DNA of 31,760 nt from Pseudomonadota bacterium. Lineage in GTDB: Bacteria; Pseudomonadota; Gammaproteobacteria; Steroidobacterales; Steroidobacteraceae. Below are positions 7,681-16,626 of this stretch, one piece after another. The notes beneath the pieces were generated by a model. It had not been told where the DNA came from and did not search any database. It worked only from the letters and a program-made list of their open reading frames with translations. The stretch lies in contig JAEWAF010000059.1 of NCBI GenBank assembly GCA_023391815.1, positions 1 through 31,760 on the forward strand, written 5' to 3'. The translations under genes and the position numbers were made by a program. The first letter of the stretch is position 1; each line of letters begins with the position of its first letter.

Positions 7681-9004
7681 GCGAGGCCGCTGCGCCAGCC
7701 CGAGCGAACGTCACCTGAATATACAAGCCCCCGAGCTCAGTCGAGGTGCGCAGCTCGATGGTCGACCGATGGCGCTCGGCGATGTCCTTGACGATCGCCA
7801 ACCCCAGCCCGCTGCCCAGCGCGGCGGTTCCCGGGCGCCTGTAGAAACGGTCGAACACGCGCTCGTGCTCCTCGGCGGGAATACCAGTACCGGAATCCTC
7901 GACCACGATTCGACAGCGATCGGAGTCGTTGACGACCGTCACCCGCACCCGGCCGCCCGCTGGCGTGTATTTGATCGCGTTGTCCACCAGATTCGACAAC
8001 AACACCGCGAGCGCATCCGACGTGCCGGTAACCACCCCGGGCGCGAGCGCGTAGAGTTCCAATGCGATACCGCGCACTTCAGCGAGTGACCGCTGACTCT
8101 GAATCACTTGCCGTGCAAGCTCCGCCAGATCGATGGGCCCGCTGGCCGGCTGTTCCAGGTCTGGGTCTTGCCGTGCCAGGACCAGCAACTGCCGCGCCAC
8201 GTGGACGGTTCGGGTCAAACCGGCACGCAACGCGACCAATGTTTCGTGCCGCCGCTCTTCATCGGTGGCGCGAGACAAGAGTTGCGCTTGCAGTTGCAGC
8301 GCCGTGATCGGCGTCAGCAGCTCGTGCGCGGCGTCGGCAACGAAAGTCTTTTGTGAGCTGATGACTCGATTCAGACGCATCATGAGATCATTGAGCGAGC
8401 TCACCAGCGGCGTGACCTCGACCGGCAATTGACGCGGGTCGATCGGCGTCAGGTCCAGATGCGAGCGTCGGCCCACGTCGTTGGCCATCCGCTGCAGAGA
8501 TCGCATGCCCGCCCCGACCGTGAGATAAATCAGCAAGGCGGCCACGGGGAACAGCAAGGCGAACAACTTCAAGGCGTCGAACGCAGTCTCGCGCGCCATG
8601 GCATTTCTGACCTGCAGCGGCTGAGCGACCTGCACCAGGTTGCCTGAAGACTGCAGCGAGAACAGGCGCCAGCGCTCATCGCCCAGCCGCAGGTCGAAGA
8701 AGCCACGCTGCGGCTGGCGTGAGAGTCCCGGTTGCGGCCGGGATTGGAACAGCAATTGGCCGGCGTCGCTCCACACCTGGATGACGAAGTCCGCTTCGGG
8801 ATTGTCACCTGGCTCATCGCTCGCCACTTCGGTGGCTTGCAGCGGCTGCGCGGCGAACGCGTACGCCGTGTGCTCGAGTTGATGATCGAACAGCTCGGCC
8901 ACTTCATCGCGAATGATGAAAAAGATCAGCGTGGCGCCGGCCAGCATGATCGCCAGCATGGCGCCGAGCAGGCCCAACAGCAGCTGCGCGCGAATCGACC
9001 TCAC
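7670..9004 (-). CDS. Sensor histidine kinase, QseC/PmrB-like
   Basis: A 444-residue inner-membrane kinase with a GTG start. Helix 1 spans about 8-31, a periplasmic sensor domain about 32-143, helix 2 about 145-166, then a linker, the dimerisation domain with DAAHELLTP (His227 as phosphoacceptor; the usual Arg of HELRTP is Leu), the N box (LLSNLVDNAIKYTP) and G boxes (DSGTGIP, GSGLGLAIV). Its start overlaps the stop of the response-regulator gene by four bases (GTGA), so they form one operon. The family senses metals, catecholamines or envelope stress. Divergent orientation to the RND operon suggests that operon is a target. The signal cannot be read from the sequence. Confidence 0.93.
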   Translation of the reverse strand: MRSIRAQLLLGLLGAMLAIMLAGATLIFFIIRDEVAELFDHQLEHTAYAFAAQPLQATEVASDEPGDNPEADFVIQVWSDAGQLLFQSRPQPGLSRQPQRGFFDLRLGDERWRLFSLQSSGNLVQVAQPLQVRNAMARETAFDALKLFALLFPVAALLIYLTVGAGMRSLQRMANDVGRRSHLDLTPIDPRQLPVEVTPLVSSLNDLMMRLNRVISSQKTFVADAAHELLTPITALQLQAQLLSRATDEERRHETLVALRAGLTRTVHVARQLLVLARQDPDLEQPASGPIDLAELARQVIQSQRSLAEVRGIALELYALAPGVVTGTSDALAVLLSNLVDNAIKYTPAGGRVRVTVVNDSDRCRIVVEDSGTGIPAEEHERVFDRFYRRPGTAALGSGLGLAIVKDIAERHRSTIELRTSTELGGLYIQVTFARAGAAASLSA

Positions 9005-9663
9005 AGGTTTTCCGGCACGGTGTAGCCCACACCCCGGACGTTGCGGATGAACTCGGCCCCGAGTTTCCGCCGGAGCAGATGAATGTAGACCTCGATGGTG
9101 TTGCTGCCGGTCTCCTCACCCCAGCCATAGAGCTTGTCTTCGAGCCGTCCTCGCGAGAACACCACGCCGGGTCGCGATAACAAAATCTCGATCACCGCGA
9201 ATTCACGGGCCGAAAGCGTCACCGGCTCGCCGCGAAATTTCGCTTCGCGTCGCGCTGGATCCAGCACCAGACCGCCGTGCTCGATCAGCGGCTCCGCCCG
9301 TCCGGTGCGTCGACGCACCACCGCGCGAATGCGCGCCGCCAGCTCATTCAGATCGAATGGCTTGCTCAGATAATCGTCGGCGCCGCCATCGAGACCGCGA
9401 ATGCGATCCGGTACGGAATCGCGCGCGGTCAAAACAATGACGGGCAGCGAATTGCCCGAGCCACGCAACTCGGCCAGCACTTTGAAGCCGTCCTTGCCCG
9501 GCAGACCGAGATCGAGAATCGCGGCGTCGTATTCCGCCGTCCGCCAGGCGCTCTCGGCCGATGCTCCGTCCTTGATCCAATCGACGCTGAACCCTTCCTC
9601 GCGCAGTCCGGCACGAACCGCGTCGCCGATCATTTCGTCATCTTCGATGAGTAACAAACGCAT
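9001..9663 (-). CDS. OmpR/PhoB-family response regulator, QseB/PmrA-like
   Basis: A 220-residue regulator: receiver domain (1 to about 115) with the acidic pocket (IEDDE), phosphoacceptor Asp51 (LDLGLPGKDG), Thr79 (LTARD) and Lys101 (SKPF), then a winged-helix DNA-binding domain (about 125-218) with SREFAVIEILLSRPG and NTIEVYIHLLRRKLG, ending RNVRGVGYTVPENL. Lengths and motifs are those of QseB, PmrA or TctD. It is the first gene of a two-gene operon with the sensor kinase and diverges from the RND operon. A PmrA-like direct repeat lies 105 bases upstream of its start, so it may regulate itself and the pump. Confidence 0.94.
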   Translation of the reverse strand: MRLLLIEDDEMIGDAVRAGLREEGFSVDWIKDGASAESAWRTAEYDAAILDLGLPGKDGFKVLAELRGSGNSLPVIVLTARDSVPDRIRGLDGGADDYLSKPFDLNELAARIRAVVRRRTGRAEPLIEHGGLVLDPARREAKFRGEPVTLSAREFAVIEILLSRPGVVFSRGRLEDKLYGWGEETGSNTIEVYIHLLRRKLGAEFIRNVRGVGYTVPENL

Positions 9664-9767
9664 CTTGGTTGCTCGAGCCCGCCAGGGTGGGCGCTCACGC
9701 GGGGCATAGTACGCCGCTTACACCGAAATAACCGCTCACCCAGCGAATCTCGCCCGCCCCCGCCGCC

Positions 9768-9784
9768 TTTAAGTGTCTTTTCAG
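9768..9784 (+). promoter_or_regulatory. PmrA/QseB-like response-regulator box
   Basis: TTTAAG, five bases, TTTCAG: two half-sites with an 11-bp period. Eleven of twelve half-site positions fit the PmrA-type consensus YTTAAK-N5-YTTAAK. It lies between the divergent response-regulator gene and the RND operon, 53 bases before the OMF start. It is a candidate binding site for the adjacent regulator, but no clear -10 element was found at the expected distance. Confidence 0.5.
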
Positions 9785-9836
9785 TTTCGGCGGTCACCCT
9801 GCCGGCAGTCCGCTGGACATGGTGTGACCCCGGCTC

Positions 9837-11216
9837 ATGAATCATTCGGCTTCTCTTCGTACTGTCGCACTGGCGGCGGCGGTCCTCGTCGCCTTGGGCG
9901 GCTGCGCGACCTATCGGGAAAAGCCGCTCGAAAACCACGCCGCCAGCGGTACCACCCCGCTCTATGTGGATGCCGCGGCGATGCCGTTGCCCGCGCTGCG
10001 CGAACATCGCTTCGACCCGAACGACGGCCTCGATCAGACCGAAGTCGCGATGCTCGCGGTCGCCAACAATCCCGACCTGCGCCTGTTTCGGGATGACTTG
10101 GGCATCCAGCATGCGCAGGCGTTCGCGGCAAGCCTGTTGCCAGATCCACAGTTCTCTTTCGGACAGGACTTGCTGGTCAGCTCCGGCCCGGATCTGGTGA
10201 ACGCCTTTACGACGGGGATCACACAGGACATCAGCGCGGTGTTGATGCGCTCGAGCACGATACAAGCGTCGCGGCTGGATACGCGTAAGCTGGAGCTCGA
10301 CGAACTGTGGGCCGAGTGGCAGTTGGTTGCGCAGGCGCGCGCGCTGTTCAATCAAGTGCGGTCCGATGAAAAGCTCCTGCAGGAACTGCGGGAGTCGTTG
10401 CCTGAACGCGAGCGATTGCGCGACTCCGTCGAGGGCGAATTGCAAGCGGGCAATCTCACCCGCGACGTGGCTTCCGGGCCGTTGCTGGCCATCGCCGATC
10501 TGCAAAGGCAGATCGACGACACCGCGCAGAAGCTCAATCTCGAACGTCACGCATTGAAGCTGTTACTCGGCCTGGACGAGCACGCGGAGCTGCGTCTGGT
10601 CGACGATCCAGCGCCGACGGCGGCGGCGGCGCAGATGATGCCCGCGGACATCGATGAACGACTTGCCGCCCTGCCCGAGCGGCGGCCCGATCTGCTGGCA
10701 CTGCGCATGGGCTATCGGGCTCAGGAGGTCAAGCTGCGACAAGCGGTGCTCAAACAATTTCCGACCATTTCACTTGGGCTGAGCTACGCGCGCGACACCA
10801 GCAACATCATCACGCGTGGCTACAGCGTCGGCTTCTCGCTGCCCTTGTTCGATCGCGGCCGGGGCGCGATCGCGGTCGAGACCGCCACCCGTCAGCGGCT
10901 GTTCGACGAATACCAATCGCGGCTCGCCGCCGCACGTTCGGAAGTGGATCGGATTCGTCTGGATCTGCCGGACCTCATCCGTCGAACGCAGCAGGCCGAG
11001 CGAGATGCCGAGCGCCTGCGCGACGAACAGGAGGCAGCGACGCAGTCATTCAGCGCCGGCATGCTCGATTGGAATGCGTACGTCACATTGAGCACGGCCT
11101 CGGTTGCCAGACGCATAGAAGCCGTGCAACTCGCGCTGACGCTGCAAGAACAGCAAGAGATGTTACGTACACTTTTGGGCGATGAATTGCCCACGCCGCC
11201 GGAGACTGGTCGATGA
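9837..11216 (+). CDS. RND outer-membrane factor, TolC/CzcC-like lipoprotein
   Basis: A 459-residue outer-membrane efflux channel. A lipoprotein signal ends in VALGGC, with Cys23 as the lipid anchor. The rest is the duplicated coiled-coil fold of the TolC/OEP family, with long Ala/Leu/Glu/Arg-rich helices and recognisable repeats around SLPERERLRDSVEGELQAGN and RRPDLLALRMGYRAQE, and the strand region SLGLSYARD to GYSVGFSLPLFDRGRGAIA. It opens the RND operon; its stop overlaps the adaptor start (ATGA). It should form the outer-membrane exit duct of the pump encoded downstream. Confidence 0.92.
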   Translation: MNHSASLRTVALAAAVLVALGGCATYREKPLENHAASGTTPLYVDAAAMPLPALREHRFDPNDGLDQTEVAMLAVANNPDLRLFRDDLGIQHAQAFAASLLPDPQFSFGQDLLVSSGPDLVNAFTTGITQDISAVLMRSSTIQASRLDTRKLELDELWAEWQLVAQARALFNQVRSDEKLLQELRESLPERERLRDSVEGELQAGNLTRDVASGPLLAIADLQRQIDDTAQKLNLERHALKLLLGLDEHAELRLVDDPAPTAAAAQMMPADIDERLAALPERRPDLLALRMGYRAQEVKLRQAVLKQFPTISLGLSYARDTSNIITRGYSVGFSLPLFDRGRGAIAVETATRQRLFDEYQSRLAAARSEVDRIRLDLPDLIRRTQQAERDAERLRDEQEAATQSFSAGMLDWNAYVTLSTASVARRIEAVQLALTLQEQQEMLRTLLGDELPTPPETGR

Positions 11217-12304
11217 TTGCGACGCCGTTTCACCCCTCATGGGTCATATCGGGCTTGCTCGTCTGGGCCTCGCTCGTTGCATGCTCGCATCGACCGGAAA
11301 CGGCGCACGCGGAAACGGAGGCTGGCGCCAGCGCGCTTGTCACAACCGCTCAGCTTCATCGGGGTGCTATCGCCACCACCGTCACGGGCTACGGTACGGT
11401 CACTCCCATTCCGGGCAAGACACGCAATCTCACCTTGCCTCAAAGCGGACTGATCACTGAAGTGCAAGTCACTCCGGGCGAAGCCGTCCGGCGTGGCGCG
11501 ATCTTGATGACACTGACCAATGAGCCGACCGGTCGACTGGCTTATCAGCAGTCGGAAAGTGGACTCACCTTCGCTCGCGCGGAGCTGGATCGTGTCAAAG
11601 CGCTGCGCGCGAAGAACCTCGCCACGGAATCGCAAGTCGCAGCGGCCGAGAAGGCGCTGAACGACGCGACTACCGCGCTAGCCGCGCAGCGAGCGCTCGG
11701 AGGTGGCGCCGCCCGCACCGATCTGAAAGCACCGTTCGATGGCATCGTGCTGGATGTGCCCGTCGCGCCCGGCGACCGCACCGCTGCCGGCGCGGTGTTG
11801 ATACGCACGATCGCCAACGATTCGGTCCAGATTCTCGCGGGCTTTTCGCCGCGGGATGCGCATCGAATCAGCGCAGGCATGCCCGCATTCATCGAACCCG
11901 TCAGCGGACGAGATGCGATTCCAGCGCGCGTGACTCACGTGCAAGCAATGGTGAATCCCACATCGCGTTTGGTGGATGTAGCGCTCGAGCCGTTGGATCC
12001 CGCCGCCGCAAACCTGCCGACCTCCGAAGGGGCCCGCGCTGTCGTTACAGTTGCCAGCACGACTTCATGGCTGGCGCCGCGCTCAGCAGTCTTGCGCGAC
12101 GAGGCGGGTGCCCATCTGTTTCAGATCGAAAACGGGCACGCCCGGCGAATCGATGTGACTACGCCGGGCGCTGAGGACGAGCGGCAGATCGCGGTCGAGG
12201 GTCGATTCGACCCGGCGCTCAAGATCGCGGTGCTCGGCGCATACGAACTCGAAGACGGCATGGCGGTGCGCGAGGCTTCGGCCGATAAGGCAAGCGACCG
12301 ATGA
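11213..12304 (+). CDS. RND periplasmic adaptor (membrane fusion protein), lipoprotein
   Basis: A 363-residue adaptor. The N-terminus has a lipobox (ASLVAC, Cys24). The two lipoyl half-motifs are present: SGLITEVQVTPGEAVRRGAIL and LKAPFDGIVLDVPVAPGD, separated by an alpha hairpin (about 110-155), followed by a beta-barrel and a membrane-proximal domain. This is the HlyD/AcrA/CzcB adaptor family, which bridges the inner-membrane pump and the outer-membrane channel. Its start and stop both overlap neighbours by four bases (ATGA), indicating translational coupling in a three-gene operon. The unusual N-terminus (MIATPFHPSW) lacks the usual positive charges before the hydrophobic part. Confidence 0.92.
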   Translation: MIATPFHPSWVISGLLVWASLVACSHRPETAHAETEAGASALVTTAQLHRGAIATTVTGYGTVTPIPGKTRNLTLPQSGLITEVQVTPGEAVRRGAILMTLTNEPTGRLAYQQSESGLTFARAELDRVKALRAKNLATESQVAAAEKALNDATTALAAQRALGGGAARTDLKAPFDGIVLDVPVAPGDRTAAGAVLIRTIANDSVQILAGFSPRDAHRISAGMPAFIEPVSGRDAIPARVTHVQAMVNPTSRLVDVALEPLDPAAANLPTSEGARAVVTVASTTSWLAPRSAVLRDEAGAHLFQIENGHARRIDVTTPGAEDERQIAVEGRFDPALKIAVLGAYELEDGMAVREASADKASDR

Positions 12305-15300
12305 ATCCGATGACATGGCTGCGAGCGCATCAACGCGCCCTCCTCTTTCTCTGTGTGCTGCTGACATTGGGCGGTGTCGCCTCGGTATTTCGTCTGCCGG
12401 TGGCACTCTTCCCGGACGTCCAGTTTCCTCGCGTGGTCGTCTCTTTCGACGCAGGTGACCGGCCCGCCGAGCAAATGATGTTGCAAGTGACGCGGCCGGC
12501 CGAAGAAGCGGTGCGGAGAGTCCCGGGCGTCCGTGATGTTAGATCCGCGACGAGTCGAGGTACGGCGGATGTTTCCGTGAGCTTCGACTGGGGCACCGAC
12601 ATGCGTCGAGCCGCGCTTGAATTGAGCTCCGCGCTATCCCAGGTACTACCGACGATGCCGGTGGGCACGACCATCGACCTGCGCCGCATGGACCCGACAG
12701 TCTTTCCGATGCTCGCTTACAGCATTACCTCGAACACCCTCTCCCTGCCGAAGCTCACGGATTTTGCGAGCTATCAATTGCGGCCGATGCTGTCCGCGGT
12801 TGCCGGTGTCGCCAACGTTAGTGTGATCGGCGGCGCGCGCGAAGAATTCCACGTCGATGTCGATCCGCTGAAACTACATCACTTCGGCATCCCCTTGCAG
12901 GACGTGGTGAAAGCCGTGAGCGCGGCCAACGCGGTCAGCGCGGTCGGCCGCCTGGAGGATCATTACAAACTGTTCCTGGTCATCGGCAATACACAGCTGC
13001 AGGCCGAGCAGAGCATCGCCGACGTTGTTCTCAAGTCAGTTGGCAATTCGGTAGTGCGCGTGCGCGACATCGGCGCTGTATCGCGCTCCACCGAACCGCA
13101 CTGGACCAGCGTCGCCGCCGACGGCCACGAGGCGGTGCTGCTCAACATCTATCAACAGCCCGATGGCAATACGGTGCAGATCGCCGACTCGGTCAAGCAG
13201 TTGCTCGATGACTATCGTCCGCAACTGCCGCCGGGCGTATCGATCGCCAACTGGTACGATCAATCGGATCTGATCCACAGCTCCGCGAGCAGCGTGCGCG
13301 ATGCGATTCTGATCGGCGTGATTCTGGCCGGCGCGGTGCTGTTCCTGTTTCTACGCAACGCCCGCATCATGCTCGTGACCCTGATCATCGTGCCGTGCGT
13401 GATCGCAATCTCCGTGCTGCTGATGAATGTCTGTGGCATGACGTTCAACATCATGACGTTGGGTGGCATCGCCGCCGCCGTCGGTCTGATCATCGACGAC
13501 ATCATCGTCATGTTGGAGCATCTGTTCCGCCGCATCGAAGAAGCTGGCGGCGCCGATCCACGCACACGCATCGATGCAGCCACGCATGAATTCGCACGCC
13601 CGCTGATGTCCTCCAGCGCCGCGACACTGGTGATCTTCGCACCGCTCGCCTTCCTGAGCGGCATCACCGGCGCCTTCTTCAAAGCGCTGTCATTGACGAT
13701 GGTGATCGGCCTCACGGTGTCCTTCGCCGCCACCTGGTTCATCGTGCCTTTGATCTCGGAGCGATTGCTGAGAGGCGGCGCCCTGGAACGAGGCCAGGAG
13801 AGCGCGCTGGGCAGCCGTTACCAGAAAATCCTTTCGAGCGCGCTGTCTCGTCCGAAATTGGTGTTGGTCGGTGTGCTGCCGCTGCTGCTCGCCGGCGGGC
13901 TCGCCTATATGAGCGTCGGCTCGGGCTTCATGCCCGCCGTGGACGAAGGCGGCTTCGTGCTCGACTTCCGCTCACCCCCCGGCACCTCGCTCACCGAGAG
14001 TCAGCGCTTGCTGGCGCAGGTGGAAAAGATTCTGCGCGAGAATCCGAACATCGACACCTACTCCCGCCGTGCCGGCATTCAATTGGGCGGCGGTGTCACC
14101 GAGGCCTTCGAGGGCGACTTCTTCGTGCGGCTCAAAGCCACCGGCCGAGAGCCCATCGAAGACGTGATGGACGACATTCGCTCGCAGCTGGAAGCGACGG
14201 TTCCCGGGCTGGAAATCGAGTTGCTGCAACTGATGGAAGATTTGATCGGCGATCTGACCTCGGTGCCCCAACCCATCGAGATCAAACTGTACTCCGACGA
14301 TGCCACCGCGCTCACCAGCACGGCGAAGTCCGTGGCGGCGGCGATCGCGAAGATCGACGGCGTGGTCGATATCAACGACGGCATCCATCCCGCCGGCGAT
14401 GCCCTCGAAGTGAACGTCGACCGCGCCGCCGCCGCCTTTCTGGGGCTGGATGCGGACACTGTGACCAAAGCCGTCGGTGACGCCCTCGCCGGTTCGGTCG
14501 CCACGCAGATTCCAACCGGACCCAAGATGGTCGGTGTACGTGTCTGGCTGCCAGAGAATGCGCGCAATCTGGAACAGAAGCTGGCGAAACTGCCCCTCTC
14601 CGCGCCCGACGGGCGGATCGTCACGCTGGATCGCGTCGCTTCGCTGCACGCCGTCACCGGCCAACCGCAGATCGCTCGCGAGAATCTGAAACGAATGAAT
14701 GCGGTGACCGCGCGCATCAGCGGTCGTGACCTGGGTTCGACGATCGCCGATCTGCAACAGACGTTGCGCCAACCCGGACTTTTGCCGTCCGGGATGTACT
14801 ACCGCCTCGGCGGCTTGTATCAACAGCAGCAGATTGCGTTTCACGGTCTGCTGATCGTGCTGGTGGCGGCCATCGCGCTGGTCTATCTGTTGCTGCTGTT
14901 CGTCTTCGAAAGCTTCCGTACGGCGGCGGTCATCCTGGCCATGCCGGTGCTGTCGCTGCCGGCGGTGTTTCTCGGGCTGTGGGTCGCGGGCATCGAGCTG
15001 AACATCTCGGCGATGATGGGCCTGACCATGATCGTCGGACTGGTGACCGAGATCGCGATCTTCTACTTCTGCGAGTACCAGACGCTGCCGGCCGACCTGC
15101 CGCTGCATCAGCGGCTCTTGATGACCGGTCACAATCGCGCGCGTCCGATCGTCATGTCGGCGCTCGCAGCGATTTTGACACTGCTGCCTCTGGCCCTGGC
15201 GTTCGGCGCCGGCACAGCCATGCAGCAACCTTTGGCGATCGCCATCATCGCGGGCCTGATCGCCGCGGTGCCGCTGGTACTGGTGGTGATGCCGGTGCTG

Positions 15301-15372
15301 TTCGCCGTCACTAAGCCCAGTTCAACGTCACGGCCGCAATCACCAGATACCGTCCGACTTTCGCCACTGTAA
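12301..15372 (+). CDS. RND efflux pump, inner-membrane permease
   Basis: A 1023-residue pump with 12 expected helices and two large periplasmic loops. Helix 1 is near 12-32, with LFPDVQFPRVVVS after it. Helix 4 carries the proton-relay region GGIAAAVGLIIDDIIVMLE (Asp399, Asp400, Glu406). Helix 10 has MIVGLVTEIAIFYF with Glu917 where drug-type (HAE) pumps usually have Lys and CusA has Glu. RARPIVMSALAAILTLLPLAL is the helix-11 motif. It thus mixes features of drug (HAE) and heavy-metal (HME) classes, and the substrate is uncertain. The C-terminus extends past the usual end by a Ser/Pro-rich tail that overlaps yqaA on the other strand by 62 bases. Confidence 0.93.
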   Translation: MNPMTWLRAHQRALLFLCVLLTLGGVASVFRLPVALFPDVQFPRVVVSFDAGDRPAEQMMLQVTRPAEEAVRRVPGVRDVRSATSRGTADVSVSFDWGTDMRRAALELSSALSQVLPTMPVGTTIDLRRMDPTVFPMLAYSITSNTLSLPKLTDFASYQLRPMLSAVAGVANVSVIGGAREEFHVDVDPLKLHHFGIPLQDVVKAVSAANAVSAVGRLEDHYKLFLVIGNTQLQAEQSIADVVLKSVGNSVVRVRDIGAVSRSTEPHWTSVAADGHEAVLLNIYQQPDGNTVQIADSVKQLLDDYRPQLPPGVSIANWYDQSDLIHSSASSVRDAILIGVILAGAVLFLFLRNARIMLVTLIIVPCVIAISVLLMNVCGMTFNIMTLGGIAAAVGLIIDDIIVMLEHLFRRIEEAGGADPRTRIDAATHEFARPLMSSSAATLVIFAPLAFLSGITGAFFKALSLTMVIGLTVSFAATWFIVPLISERLLRGGALERGQESALGSRYQKILSSALSRPKLVLVGVLPLLLAGGLAYMSVGSGFMPAVDEGGFVLDFRSPPGTSLTESQRLLAQVEKILRENPNIDTYSRRAGIQLGGGVTEAFEGDFFVRLKATGREPIEDVMDDIRSQLEATVPGLEIELLQLMEDLIGDLTSVPQPIEIKLYSDDATALTSTAKSVAAAIAKIDGVVDINDGIHPAGDALEVNVDRAAAAFLGLDADTVTKAVGDALAGSVATQIPTGPKMVGVRVWLPENARNLEQKLAKLPLSAPDGRIVTLDRVASLHAVTGQPQIARENLKRMNAVTARISGRDLGSTIADLQQTLRQPGLLPSGMYYRLGGLYQQQQIAFHGLLIVLVAAIALVYLLLLFVFESFRTAAVILAMPVLSLPAVFLGLWVAGIELNISAMMGLTMIVGLVTEIAIFYFCEYQTLPADLPLHQRLLMTGHNRARPIVMSALAAILTLLPLALAFGAGTAMQQPLAIAIIAGLIAAVPLVLVVMPVLFAVTKPSSTSRPQSPDTVRLSPL

Positions 15373-15748
15373 CGAGCACCAGAAACACAGGCAGTGGCTC
15401 GCGCAGAACTCCCGCGATGACCGTGAGTGGATCTCCGATGATGGGCATCCAGCTCAAGAGCAACGACCACTTGCCATAGCGCTGATACCAGCCTCGATAG
15501 CGCTGCAAGACCGCCGGCCGCACCGGAAACCAGGAGCGCTCGCTGAAGCGCTCGACCCATCTGCCCAGCCCCCAATTGACCGTCGCTCCCAGCACATTGC
15601 CGATGCTGGCGATGATGACCAGCAGCGCTGCGGGATAACTGTCGATCAACAGCAGCGCGACCAGCGCGGCCTCCGACTGCATCGGTAAAACCGTAGCGGC
15701 CAGGAAAGCGACCAAGAACAATCCCGCATAGATCGCCAGATCCGGCAT
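15311..15748 (-). CDS. yqaA: YqaA-family (DedA-like) inner-membrane protein
   Basis: A 145-residue membrane protein with about four helices, resembling E. coli YqaA: conserved segments are LPMQSEAALVALLL, IGNVLGATVNWGLGR, WYQRYGKWSLLLSWMPIIGDP and KVGRYLVIAAVT. The Glu, Arg and the GDP turn are the conserved polar residues of the SNARE-associated/VTT fold. The ATG at 15748 is chosen over two GTG codons four and three codons upstream. DedA-like proteins are implicated in lipid carrier or phospholipid movement and in resistance to cationic peptides; the role of YqaA itself is not settled. Its last 62 bases overlap the RND pump gene tail-to-tail. Confidence 0.88.
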   Translation of the reverse strand: MPDLAIYAGLFLVAFLAATVLPMQSEAALVALLLIDSYPAALLVIIASIGNVLGATVNWGLGRWVERFSERSWFPVRPAVLQRYRGWYQRYGKWSLLLSWMPIIGDPLTVIAGVLREPLPVFLVLVTVAKVGRYLVIAAVTLNWA

Positions 15749-15954
15749 GAAGCTCACCACAGTTCTGCGCCTTCAACAGACGCCGGACGGCGCGCAGCTG
15801 ATCGCCCGCATCCATGATCCGAAAGCTTTGCGGCAGTTCTCGCTCATCGGCTGAATGGTAGCGTCCATTACGGGGCGGCGCCCGTCCTTGCTTGTTGGAG
15901 CAAAACCTTTGGCCGTATGCTCTCGACCGCAAGTCAACGCGCGTGGATTCCCCG
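15749..15954. other. Divergent intergenic region yqaA / CusR-like regulator
   Basis: 206 bases between divergent genes. No gene, clear promoter hexamers or CusR-type repeat was recognised here, so autoregulation of the response regulator from this region is not supported by what can be seen. Confidence 0.3.
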
Positions 15955-16626
15955 ATGCGTCTGCTGATCGTCGAAGACGAAGAAAAGACCCGTACCTACC
16001 TGTGCAAGGGGCTCAAGGAGGCCGGCTTCGTCGTCGATTCGGCGGATGACGGCATTGGCGGCGCACACTTGATGGAGACGCAGGATTACGATCTGCTGAT
16101 TCTGGATGTGATGCTGCCGGGCCAGGACGGCTGGACGCTGGTCAGTCGATTGCGAGCTGCTGGCAAGCGCACGCCGGTGCTGTTCCTGACGGCTCGCGAT
16201 CAGACCGAAGACCTGGTCAAGGGGCTGGAGCTTGGCGCCGATGACTACGTGGTCAAACCGTTCGTGTATGCGGAGCTGCTGGCCCGCGTGCGCGCGCTCA
16301 CCCGCAGAACGCAGAGTCGAGAACCGGATACGCTACGGGTCGCCGACCTCGAGCTCGACTTTCATAAACACAAGGCGGCCCGCGCCGGACGCCTGCTCGA
16401 CCTCACACCCAAGGAATTCCTGCTGCTGGCGCTGCTGATGCGTCGGCGTGGCGAAGTGCTCAGCCGGACGCTGATTGCATCCCAGGTCTGGGACATCAAT
16501 TTCGACAGCGATTTGAACCTGGTGGATGTCTCCGTCGGCCGGCTGCGGCGCAAAGTCGATGGCGAATCGCAGCTCAAGCTTATCCACACCGTGCGCGGTG
16601 TCGGCTTCGTCCTCGAAGCGCGCTAG
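15955..16626 (+). CDS. Heavy-metal response regulator, CusR/CopR/CzcR-like
   Basis: A 223-residue OmpR-family regulator. The ATG at 15955 (MRLLIVEDEEKTRTYL) fits the family start; the open frame extends 21 codons upstream without support. The receiver has the Glu-Asp-Glu pocket, Asp51 (LDVMLPGQDGW), Thr79 (LTARDQ) and Lys101 (VKPF). The DNA-binding domain has LTPKEFLLLALLMRRRGEVLSR, SQVWDINFDSDLNLVDVSVGRLRRKVD and HTVRGVGFVLE. The KTRTYL, Y/FxxDLxLVDVxVxRLRRKVD and terminal GVGFVLE are characteristic of the copper/silver/zinc group. Its partner kinase is probably the CusS-like gene 2.5 kb downstream, separated by two lipid A genes. It ends tail-to-tail with the phosphoethanolamine transferase gene in a shared CTAG. 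Confidence 0.93.
   Translation: MRLLIVEDEEKTRTYLCKGLKEAGFVVDSADDGIGGAHLMETQDYDLLILDVMLPGQDGWTLVSRLRAAGKRTPVLFLTARDQTEDLVKGLELGADDYVVKPFVYAELLARVRALTRRTQSREPDTLRVADLELDFHKHKAARAGRLLDLTPKEFLLLALLMRRRGEVLSRTLIASQVWDINFDSDLNLVDVSVGRLRRKVDGESQLKLIHTVRGVGFVLEAR

Noticed and set aside
13972..15228. 418-codon open frame opposite the RND pump
   Set aside because: Composition (His, Gln, Arg, Asp rich) is that of an antisense shadow; the pump gene is certain.
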